From NCBI GenBank assembly GCA_018666295.1, contig JABIZW010000272.1, forward strand, positions 1 to 8,030: 8,030 nt of DNA, read 5' to 3'. This DNA is from Halieaceae bacterium. GTDB taxonomy: Bacteria; Pseudomonadota; Gammaproteobacteria; Pseudomonadales; Halieaceae. The notes beneath the pieces are model-generated. The model ran no database searches, had not been told where the DNA came from, and saw only the letters and a program-made list of their open reading frames with translations. Each line of letters begins with the position of its first letter. The first letter of the stretch is position 1. A program made the translations under genes and the position numbers. Positions 1 to 6,038 of the stretch are shown here, piece by piece.

Positions 1-363
1 CAACTGATTGCGGTGACCGTCCTGACCAGTATGGACGCGACAGATCTTCTAGAGCTCGGTATCGATGAGCCACCGGATCAACGTGTTGCGCGCTTGGCGT
101 CTTTGGCCCACTCCTGTGGACTTGCAGGTGTTGTCTGTTCCGCGCAGGAGGCACCACTGTTACGTGCCAGTTGCGGAGATGACTTCGCCTTGGTGACGCC
201 GGGTATTCGCCTGCCTGAGGACGCGGCGGGTGATCAACGCCGCGTGGTCACGCCCTGGGATGCTATGGAGGGAGGCTCGTCATACCTGGTTATGGGGCGC
301 TCGATCACGGGTGCCGCAGATCCTGCCCGCGTTGTTGAGGGCATTCTTAGTCGGATTGAGTAA
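1..363 (+). CDS. pyrF: Orotidine 5'-phosphate decarboxylase, C-terminal part (5' end outside window)
   Basis: Orotidine 5'-phosphate decarboxylase makes UMP by decarboxylating OMP, the last step of de novo pyrimidine synthesis in the cytoplasm. The reading frame is open from base 1 (QLIAVTVLTSM...) and ends with TAA at 361-363, so only about the last 120 codons of a protein of usually 230-240 residues are present. Visible family signatures are VTVLTSM, the GLAGVVCSAQEA strand with its conserved VCS, the PGIR loop, the QRRVVTP segment and the terminal YLVMGRSIT phosphate-binding stretch. The true start lies upstream, and the GTG at base 13 is internal. The next gene begins 111 bases downstream on the same strand. 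No terminator was seen behind pyrF, so read-through into that gene is possible. Identification is firm. Confidence 0.95.
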   Translation, partial: QLIAVTVLTSMDATDLLELGIDEPPDQRVARLASLAHSCGLAGVVCSAQEAPLLRASCGDDFALVTPGIRLPEDAAGDQRRVVTPWDAMEGGSSYLVMGRSITGAADPARVVEGILSRIE

Positions 364-428
364 GCAAAACCGACCACCTATGAACCGTTTCGGCGATTGA
401 TCTGTCGGTCCATGGTGTGGCGCTCTAG

Positions 429-460
429 TGTCATTTCAGAGCCACATGGGCTCAGTGACA
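429..460 (+). promoter_or_regulatory. Inverted repeat / potential 5'-UTR hairpin abutting the ribosome binding site of the ComEA-like gene
   Basis: GAGCC (439-443) is complementary to GGCTC (449-453) across a 5-base loop. An outer pair TGTCA (429-433) and TGACA (456-460) can close the structure, with an asymmetric internal loop of 5 and 2 bases. The right arm ends directly before the Shine-Dalgarno GAGGAG (461-466). It could be an RNA hairpin affecting ribosome access or a protein-binding palindrome in DNA. The arms are seen in the sequence; any function is inferred. Confidence 0.3.
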
Positions 461-474
461 GAGGAGACGTTCAC

Positions 475-765
475 ATGGTTTACACAGAAAAAAGATCATC
501 ATTTTGGCTCACGCTAGTCGCCACACTCACGCTGGCGTACTTTGCAGTTTTGCCGGTCCACGGCGCGGAGACGGTTAATATCAATCGGGCAGACGTTGAT
601 ACGCTGGCATCGCAACTGGTTGGTGTTGGACCACAGCTGGCGAAACGAATTGTTGAGTTCCGGGAGCGCTACGGCGCCTTTAAGAGTGTCGAGGCGTTGT
701 CAGACGTGAGGGGAATCGGAACCGTATTGCTTGAAAAAAATGAGCAACGAATTGTGCTTGAGTAA
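475..765 (+). CDS. Small exported ComEA-like helix-hairpin-helix protein
   Basis: This is a 96-residue protein that begins with a signal peptide: a basic/polar start (MVYTEKRSS), a hydrophobic stretch at about residues 10-27 and a plausible cleavage site after PVHGA near residue 31. The mature part is almost entirely a ComEA-type double helix-hairpin-helix module. It has the typical entry VNINRADVDTLASQL, a first hairpin GVGPQLAKRIVEFR and a second DVRGIGTVLLEKN. Such modules bind DNA without sequence specificity. In transformable bacteria ComEA is the periplasmic DNA receptor, but short stand-alone versions are common in proteobacteria and mostly uncharacterised. The ATG at 475 is chosen because GAGGAG at 461-466 lies 8 bases before it and it gives a clean signal peptide. 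The upstream in-frame TTG at 397 has no such support. A strong terminator follows. The family is firm; a role in DNA uptake is not shown. Confidence 0.85.
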   Translation: MVYTEKRSSFWLTLVATLTLAYFAVLPVHGAETVNINRADVDTLASQLVGVGPQLAKRIVEFRERYGAFKSVEALSDVRGIGTVLLEKNEQRIVLE

Positions 766-774
766 AATTGAGTT

Positions 775-796
775 GGGGCGTTTTTTCGCCCCTTTT
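775..796 (+). terminator. Rho-independent terminator after the ComEA-like gene
   Basis: GGGGCG (775-780) and CGCCCC (787-792) form a perfect 6-bp GC-rich stem with a TTTTTT loop, followed by TTTT (793-796). It starts 9 bases past the stop codon of the ComEA-like gene, as expected of an intrinsic terminator. It separates that gene from the DHH gene, which therefore probably has its own promoter between about 797 and 845 or depends on read-through. Confidence 0.8.
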
Positions 797-845
797 CCTG
801 CTGATCTGGTAGCATGCGCCCCGCAAAACGGAGGCAGCGTTGACA

Positions 846-1799
846 ATGGATTACGATGTTTTTAATGGTGACGCAGACGGTATTTGCGCCCTGATTCAAC
901 TCCGTCGCGCCGACCCCAAGCCAGATGCTACGCTGATCACAGGGGTCAAACGCGACATCGAGCTGCTTCAGCGCGTCCCCAGCGGTGAGGGCCTCCGGGT
1001 CACCGCCTTGGATATTTCATTCGACAAGAACCGAGACGATTGCATTAGGTTGATTGAGGCCGGTGCAGACGTGTTTTTTTGCGACCATCACTTTGCGGGC
1101 AATGTGCCTGAGCACGAGCGGCTAACCGTTCTTATGAGCGCCTCACCTGAGGTGTGTACAAGTGCGCTTATCAATGGCCGCTTACGAGGTGAGTTTGCAG
1201 AGTGGGCAGTTGTGGGGTGCTTTGGTGATAACTTAGACACCACCGCTGACACCATTATTGGAAAGATGAGCCATTCGGTGGATCGCGAGGCGTTGCGACA
1301 GCTCGGTGTCATTGTTAACTATAACGCCTATGGTGCCAGTGCGGCTGATTTGCATATTGAACCGGCCGCACTTTACAAGCGGATGCAGCAGCACAAGTCG
1401 CCGACCGCACTGCTCAGCGACGATCGTGATTTATTTGAGACTCTTGGCGACGCTTATCGTCTCGATATGCACGCCGCACAGTCGGCACCCAGGGCGGTCG
1501 ATGACGACGATTTAGCGGTGGTGTCCCTGCCTGATGCCTCGTGGTCGAGACGCGTTAGCGGGGTCTTGGGTAATGATTTAGCCAACCAATCGCCCAATAA
1601 GGCACATGCGGTACTGACCGATGTCGATGGCGGCTATTTAGTGAGTGTGAGAGCGCCGTTAAATAACAGAACGGGTGCGGACGACGTCTGTCGTCAATTC
1701 GAAACTGGGGGTGGTCGCGCGGCGGCGGCGGGCATAAACCATTTGCCGCGAGAGGAATTAGGGCGCTTTATTGACGCGCTTCGTCAACAGTTCGGTTAG
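846..1799 (+). CDS. DHH-family phosphoesterase
   Basis: This 317-residue cytoplasmic protein belongs to the DHH superfamily of metal-dependent phosphoesterases (RecJ, NrnA-type oligoribonuclease/pAp phosphatase, GdpP and relatives). Motif I is FNGDADG (N7-G12, metal-binding D9 and D11). Motif II is the aspartate in ALDIS (D56). The name-giving CDHH is at residues 79-82, and a further conserved aspartate sits in GCFGDN (D128). The C-terminal DHHA1-type substrate-binding part shows the glycine-rich FETGGGR (286-291). The length fits small DHH-DHHA1 proteins rather than full RecJ, so a phosphoesterase or nanoRNase activity is plausible, but the exact substrate cannot be read from the sequence. 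GGAGG at 830-834 lies 11 bases before the ATG at 846 and 5 bases before an in-frame TTG at 840. ATG was preferred, but the TTG start would add only two residues. The gene's stop overlaps the stop of the convergent tetR gene. Confidence 0.85.
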   Translation: MDYDVFNGDADGICALIQLRRADPKPDATLITGVKRDIELLQRVPSGEGLRVTALDISFDKNRDDCIRLIEAGADVFFCDHHFAGNVPEHERLTVLMSASPEVCTSALINGRLRGEFAEWAVVGCFGDNLDTTADTIIGKMSHSVDREALRQLGVIVNYNAYGASAADLHIEPAALYKRMQQHKSPTALLSDDRDLFETLGDAYRLDMHAAQSAPRAVDDDDLAVVSLPDASWSRRVSGVLGNDLANQSPNKAHAVLTDVDGGYLVSVRAPLNNRTGADDVCRQFETGGGRAAAAGINHLPREELGRFIDALRQQFG

Positions 1800-2473
1800 C
1801 CGCTCTTTTTTGTCAGATGACTTTCGATCCGGGCGAGTGCATCCATGATGGACGTCTCAGTTTTGGTTTGTCCCGCTACTTCGGGTGTGGTCTGTCGGAA
1901 GCGTTCAAACAACAGCAGTAAGTTGTCGATGACTGAGGCGTCAAATGCTTGGTTGCGTAGCACTAGAGTCCGTGCGGAGTGCTCAAGGGTTCCATAGAAG
2001 ACGTCGCGCATTTGCCAAACAGGGATTGATGCATCGAATTGCTGAAGCCCAATACCTCGCTCGAGTATGGCGTCAAAGACGCGGACGTACTCTCGAATTT
2101 GTGGTAACTGGCGCCCGGTCTCACCCTGTCGCTCCCTTGCTCGCGAGGTGATCTCGACAATCTTGAAGTCGTCAATGAGTGAGTGCAGGTGGTAGTCAGC
2201 AAGCTCTTTGAGTTGCTGCATCACCGTGCCGTGGGGTGAAAGTGCGGCGAGTGCGCCTCGCGTCAGTTCCCTCCAGAATCGATCAACAACCGCTTCTAAC
2301 AGCTCCTGTTTGTTCTTGTGGTAAAGATAGATTGTGCCCTCGGCAATATCGGCACGCCGCGCAATCTCAGCCATACGAGCGCCGTCCACGCCAGACTCAG
2401 CAAATACAGCGGTTGCGGCGACGAGCAAGGTCTCTTCGCGCACTTCTAATCGTTGCCGTTGTGTCGTACTCAT
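1796..2473 (-). CDS. TetR-family transcriptional regulator, probable regulator of the Atu-like operon
   Basis: This is a 225-residue one-component regulator. The N-terminus carries the TetR DNA-binding domain, with helix 1 around ETLLVAATAVFAESG (14-28) and the helix-turn-helix around GARMAEIARRADIAEGTIYLY (31-51). The signature end IAEGTIYLYHKNKQELL is typical. The rest is the all-helical ligand-binding and dimerisation domain. The start is the ATG at 2471-2473 (minus strand), because the HTH then begins at the usual distance from the N-terminus. The frame is open about 200 bases further upstream, but that extension is not TetR-like and would cover the divergent promoter region. No strong Shine-Dalgarno is visible. 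The gene is divergent from the Atu-like operon, as atuR is in Pseudomonas, where AtuR represses the atu genes and binds inverted repeats before atuA. By position this protein likely represses the operon and its own gene, with a CoA thioester or terpenoid acid as a plausible inducer. Confidence 0.88.
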   Translation of the reverse strand: MSTTQRQRLEVREETLLVAATAVFAESGVDGARMAEIARRADIAEGTIYLYHKNKQELLEAVVDRFWRELTRGALAALSPHGTVMQQLKELADYHLHSLIDDFKIVEITSRARERQGETGRQLPQIREYVRVFDAILERGIGLQQFDASIPVWQMRDVFYGTLEHSARTLVLRNQAFDASVIDNLLLLFERFRQTTPEVAGQTKTETSIMDALARIESHLTKKSG

Positions 2474-2525
2474 AGTCAATCCAGTTCGGCTGTTTTGTCT
2501 CAAAAAGACGTTTCTGCGCAATGAC

Positions 2526-2554
2526 TTGTGGGCTAAACGGCAAGCGCTTATAGT
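2526..2554 (+). promoter_or_regulatory. Possible sigma-70 promoter for the Atu-like operon
   Basis: TATAGT (2549-2554) matches the -10 consensus at five of six positions. TTGTGG (2526-2531) lies 17 bases upstream and shares only the leading TTG with a -35 box. Transcription would start near 2560, placing the palindrome 2567-2583 just downstream, a normal location for a repressor site. A perfect 8-bp palindrome, AAGCGCTT (2542-2549), sits in the spacer. On the other strand TATAAG overlaps the same spot and might serve as the tetR -10 box, but no matching -35 is evident. Confidence 0.35.
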
Positions 2555-2557
2555 CAC

Positions 2558-2601
2558 ATGAGTCAGGCTCATTATTAATGAGCAGTAATCATGAGAATGA
2601 T
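2558..2601. promoter_or_regulatory. Putative TetR operator: 17-bp perfect palindrome with extra half-sites
   Basis: The core is GCTCATTA (2567-2574), a central T (2575) and TAATGAGC (2576-2583), a perfect 8+1+8 palindrome. Around it the pentamer ATGAG or its complement CTCAT occurs at 2558-2562, 2568-2572 and 2578-2582, each step exactly 10 bases, and again at 2591-2595. A second, weaker inverted repeat, ATCAT-GAGA-ATGAT, occupies 2588-2601 next to the Shine-Dalgarno. Size and symmetry fit a TetR dimer site, and helically phased half-sites would suit two dimers. Binding is inferred; the repeats are directly visible. Confidence 0.6.
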
Positions 2602-2615
2602 AGGGGAACATCACA

Positions 2616-4412
2616 GTGGCTGACAAGACCATCAAGATTGGCGGTGCAACCGGTTTCTGGGGGGAGACCGACATGGCAATGTCGCAGTTCTTCGCTGAAG
2701 GAGACCTTGATTACATTGTTTTTGATTATTTGGCCGAAATTACCATGTCGATTTTGGCGCGTGCCCGCGCTTCCGATCCGAACTTGGGTTATGCGACGGA
2801 CTTTATTTCGGCCATTGTGAAGCCGAATTTACAGTGCATTGCGGAATCGGGTGTAAAGCTGATCAGCAACGCCGGCGGAGTGAATCCTGAGGCGTGTGGT
2901 GAAGCACTGCGAGAGACCATTGCCGCCGCCGGATTGAATCTGAAAGTAGTGGTGGTCACGGGTGACGATCTCATGCCGCACCTCGGTCAGCTTAAGTCCT
3001 CTGGTGTTACCGAGATGTTCTCGGATGAAGCATTCCCTCCCGTAGACAAAATAGCGAGCGCTAATGCGTACATTGGTGGTTTTCCGGTTGCGGCGGCGCT
3101 CGCCTCGGGAGCCGACATTGTGGTCACGGGGCGTTGTGTCGACAGTGCCGTGACGCTTGGTGCGTGCATTTACGAATTCGGCTGGTCTGTCGATGAGCTC
3201 GACAAGCTTGCTGCGGGCTCTGCCGTTGGACACCTCATCGAGTGCGGTCCGCAAGTTACCGGCGGAAACTTTACCGACTGGGAAAAAGTGGCGGACTCGC
3301 TGTATAAGGTGGGCTACCCGATTGCTGAGGTATCAAAAGACGGATCCTGCGATCTTTACAAGCCTGCTGGCACGGGCGGCATTGTTAATAAAGGGACGGT
3401 GGCAGAGCAGCTTCTCTATGAAATTGGCGACCCCGCGGCGTATGTTGTGCCCGATGTTGTCTGCGATTTTACTCAGATCCTCCTCGAGGAAGTGGGTGAG
3501 AACCGAGTTCATGTGTCCGGTGCTCGCGGTCGAGGCGTCACCTCAAGCTACAAGGCGAGTATGACCTGGGCGGATGGTTGGCGTGCGGGGACGACCTTTT
3601 GGTGCATTGGACGGCGAGCTGCAGATAAGGCCCGTATTTTCGCTGAAGAGGCTCTGGTGCGCACACGAGCGAAGATTAAAGCAATGGGCGCTGAAGACTT
3701 TGATGATGTGGCCATTGATGTAATCGGTGAAGAGAGTTTCTGGGGAGCCCATGCGAGGGCGACATCAAGTCGTGAGGTAGCCCTTAAGGTGGCGTGTCGC
3801 CACCAGGATGCACGAGCTGTGGCACTGCTGCTGCGCGAGTTATCAGGTGTGGCGTTGGGTGCGCCTGCGGGTATGGCGTTTTTTGCAGGCGCTCGCGCCA
3901 AGCCCTCACCCGTGATCCGTCTGTTTTCAACGCTCGTTGACAAGTCATCGCTCGAGTTGAAGCTCATCGACGCGTCTGTAGAAACGACGTTTATTGCGCC
4001 CACTGCGCCGGTCGGTGTCAGCGCGGCCCGTGAGACACGTATTCCGGACATTGATGACAGCCCGCGATCGATTCTTGTCGAAGTGCCACTTGAGACACTC
4101 GCCTGGGGCCGTTCAGGGGATAAGGGCGACAAAGCTAATGTCGGCGTTATTGCGCGAAAGTCGGATTATCTCCCTTGGATCGCCGCAACGTTGACCGAAG
4201 CCTACGTGGCAGATCGCTTTGCGCACTTTATGACAGCGCCCGGCATTGATCGGTACTATCTTCCTGGAATCTCGGCACTCAACTTTCTGCTGCACAACGC
4301 GCTGGGCGGCGGCGGTATCGCAAGTCTAAGGAACGACCCGCAGGCCAAGGCTTACGCGCAAGTACTTCTGGATACTCCCATTATGATTCCACAACACCTT
4401 TTGGAGGCGTGA
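2616..4412 (+). CDS. atuA: Acyclic terpene utilization protein, AtuA family
   Basis: This 598-residue cytoplasmic protein begins with the family hallmark IKIGGATGFWGETDMA and DYIVFDYLAEITMSILARARASDPNLGYATDF (about residues 5-66). It continues with the NAGGVNPEACGEALRE stretch (about 84-99) and the GGFPVAAALASGADIVVTGRCVDSA region (about 153-178), giving an AtuA core up to roughly residue 450. A separate C-terminal ferredoxin-fold-like AtuA domain starts near 485 and carries the conserved GRSGDKGDKANVGVIAR (498-514). In Pseudomonas, atuA is the first gene of the citronellol/geraniol operon and is needed for growth on acyclic terpenes, but its reaction is not well established. A role in processing or cleaving the hydrated glutaryl-CoA intermediate has been considered. 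The start is the GTG at 2616, with AGGGGA (2602-2607) 8 bases ahead. The next gene begins one base after its stop. Assignment to the family is strong; the biochemical role is open. Confidence 0.9.
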   Translation: MADKTIKIGGATGFWGETDMAMSQFFAEGDLDYIVFDYLAEITMSILARARASDPNLGYATDFISAIVKPNLQCIAESGVKLISNAGGVNPEACGEALRETIAAAGLNLKVVVVTGDDLMPHLGQLKSSGVTEMFSDEAFPPVDKIASANAYIGGFPVAAALASGADIVVTGRCVDSAVTLGACIYEFGWSVDELDKLAAGSAVGHLIECGPQVTGGNFTDWEKVADSLYKVGYPIAEVSKDGSCDLYKPAGTGGIVNKGTVAEQLLYEIGDPAAYVVPDVVCDFTQILLEEVGENRVHVSGARGRGVTSSYKASMTWADGWRAGTTFWCIGRRAADKARIFAEEALVRTRAKIKAMGAEDFDDVAIDVIGEESFWGAHARATSSREVALKVACRHQDARAVALLLRELSGVALGAPAGMAFFAGARAKPSPVIRLFSTLVDKSSLELKLIDASVETTFIAPTAPVGVSAARETRIPDIDDSPRSILVEVPLETLAWGRSGDKGDKANVGVIARKSDYLPWIAATLTEAYVADRFAHFMTAPGIDRYYLPGISALNFLLHNALGGGGIASLRNDPQAKAYAQVLLDTPIMIPQHLLEA

Positions 4413-4413
4413 T

Positions 4414-6036
4414 ATGGCAATCCTGACCTCAACTGTGCAGCCCTCTAGCGACAGTTTTGAAGAAAATCGATCAAATATGGTCGCACTCATCAACCATTGG
4501 CGTGACCTTGAGCAACGCACCATCGACACCTCGAATAAGCGGCTAAAAACCTTTAGGGCGCGCGGACAACTGTCGCCCAGAGAGCGTCTCGAACGTCTGC
4601 TCGATCCAGGTATGCCGTTTTTACAAATGCATTCAATGGCAAATTTTTGCGTTGAAAATCCTGATCAAGAAACCAGTGTTCCCGGGGCGTCGGTCATCGT
4701 GGGCGTTGGTTTTGTAGAGGGTGTGCGGTGCATGATTTGGGTTGATGACTCAGGAATTTCAGCAGGCGCTGCAACAGAGTCAACGGGCTTTGTATCGACC
4801 TCAATTTTAGAGATGTGCATGCGGCAAAAACTCCCCGTCATTCACTTGGTCGAGAGTGCAGGCGCTAATCTTTTGAAGTACAAAGTCGAGTTATGGTCTC
4901 GTTTTGGCAATGTCTTTCGTGATCTTGCGAGACTTTCTGCCGCCGGAATACCCACCATGGTGGTCCTGCACGGGGGTTCTACTGCTGGTGGCGCCTATAT
5001 GCCCGGCATGTCCGACTATGTCATCGGGGTTAAGGAAAATGGCATGGCGGCACTTGGCGGTGCCGCCTTGGTAAAAGCCGCGACAGGTGAAGAGGCTGAT
5101 GATCGAGAACTCGGCGGCACAGAGATGCACTCGAGTGTCTCCGGTGTGGTCGAGTATTTGGTGGAGGACGACGCGCATGGGATTTTGAAAGCGCGCGAGG
5201 TCATGAAGAGTATCGACTGGAACAAACGAGTGACCTCGGTCGTGAGGCGACCCTACGAGCCACCTCGCTTTCCTGCTGAAGAGCTTGCTGGCGCCATTCC
5301 AGTCGACCCGAAGGTTCCTTACGATGTTCGTGAGGTGCTGGCGCGTTTGGTCGACGACTCGTCCGTGGAGGAGTTTAAGGCGCGCTATGGGGTGTCAACC
5401 GTATGTGGCTATGCATCGATTACGGGCATCAGCTTCGGCTTTATCGGTAACAACGGGCCTATTGATCCAAATGGTGCGACGAAGGCCGCGCAATTTATAC
5501 AGCTCTGTGACGCTGCAGACATGCCTATTTTGTTCTTCAACAATACGACGGGGTACATGGTCGGTACTGAGTACGAACAAGCTGGGATGATCAAGCATGG
5601 ATCAAAAATGATTCAGGCGGTTTCTAACGCCCGCGTTCCGAAGATTTCGCTCTACATCGGCGCAAGTTTTGGGGCGGGCAACTACGGCATGTGTGGTTGG
5701 TCCTATCAACCCGACTTTTTGTTTGCCTGGCCCAATGCCCGGACGGGTGTCATGGCAGGCCAAAGTGCTGCTGACACGATGTCTGAGGTAGCTCGTGTAG
5801 GGGCGGCTCGAAAAGGGCTAGAGGCTCCTGAGGAAATGTTGGAGCAGCAAGCGGCCGCTATTCGGGCGCACTTCGACGCGCAGGAAGATGCGTTTTATAC
5901 GTCGGGTCGTGTACTTGACCACGGCATTATTGACCCGCGGGATACTCGCAAAGTACTCGCGTTCTGTCTTGAGACCGTTTTAGAAGGTCGACTGCGAGAA
6001 ACGCGTGCCAATGCCTTCGGCATTGCGAGGATGTGA
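4414..6036 (+). CDS. atuC: Acyl-CoA carboxylase beta (carboxyltransferase) subunit, AtuC/geranyl-CoA carboxylase-like
   Basis: This 540-residue subunit transfers CO2 from carboxybiotin to an acyl-CoA. The N-terminal crotonase-like half shows LVESAGANLL (145-154), GGSTAGGAYMPGMSDYV (187-203) with an oxyanion-type GG, and LVKAATGEE (219-227). The C-terminal half has FFNNTTGYMVGTEYEQAGMIKHGSKM (374-399), IGASFGAGNYGMCG (415-428) and WPNARTGVM (439-447). The latter motifs are those of the methylcrotonyl-/geranyl-CoA carboxylase lineage, which carboxylates the gamma carbon of unsaturated acids. Length matches the family. Neighbouring AtuA, a hydratase and the alpha subunit favour AtuC over LiuB, though parts such as LLKYKVELWSRFGNVF (153-168) and GMAALGGAALVK (210-221) differ from LiuB as I recall it. 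The Shine-Dalgarno GGAGG (4403-4407) lies within the end of atuA, 6 bases before the ATG, so the two genes are probably translationally coupled. Carboxylase identity is firm; geranyl-CoA as substrate is inferred. Confidence 0.85.
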   Translation: MAILTSTVQPSSDSFEENRSNMVALINHWRDLEQRTIDTSNKRLKTFRARGQLSPRERLERLLDPGMPFLQMHSMANFCVENPDQETSVPGASVIVGVGFVEGVRCMIWVDDSGISAGAATESTGFVSTSILEMCMRQKLPVIHLVESAGANLLKYKVELWSRFGNVFRDLARLSAAGIPTMVVLHGGSTAGGAYMPGMSDYVIGVKENGMAALGGAALVKAATGEEADDRELGGTEMHSSVSGVVEYLVEDDAHGILKAREVMKSIDWNKRVTSVVRRPYEPPRFPAEELAGAIPVDPKVPYDVREVLARLVDDSSVEEFKARYGVSTVCGYASITGISFGFIGNNGPIDPNGATKAAQFIQLCDAADMPILFFNNTTGYMVGTEYEQAGMIKHGSKMIQAVSNARVPKISLYIGASFGAGNYGMCGWSYQPDFLFAWPNARTGVMAGQSAADTMSEVARVGAARKGLEAPEEMLEQQAAAIRAHFDAQEDAFYTSGRVLDHGIIDPRDTRKVLAFCLETVLEGRLRETRANAFGIARM

Positions 6037-6038
6037 TT

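Noticed and set aside
397..474. Longer form of the ComEA-like protein starting from the TTG at 397
   Set aside because: There is no ribosome binding site at 397, and it would bury the signal peptide behind 26 residues. GAGGAG at 461 clearly serves the ATG at 475.
1790..1811. Terminator between the DHH and tetR genes (CGG-TTAG-CCG followed by a T run)
   Set aside because: The stem has only 3 base pairs and the T run (1806-1811) is separated from it, so it is too weak to call.
2497..2509. Small inverted repeat GTCT-CAAAA-AGAC in the tetR leader
   Set aside because: Arms of 4 bases with an A-rich centre are expected by chance. Position upstream of tetR is suggestive but not enough to call an operator.
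2474..2674. N-terminal extension of the TetR protein by 67 residues (in-frame ATG at 2674, minus strand)
   Set aside because: The extension has no TetR-like sequence, would run across the divergent promoter/operator region and into atuA, and the ATG at 2473 puts the HTH at the usual distance from the N-terminus.
3548..4132. Minus-strand open frame of 194 codons inside atuA
   Set aside because: It is a shadow frame, with low-complexity Ser/Ala/Arg-rich translation, lying entirely within a well-supported AtuA coding region.
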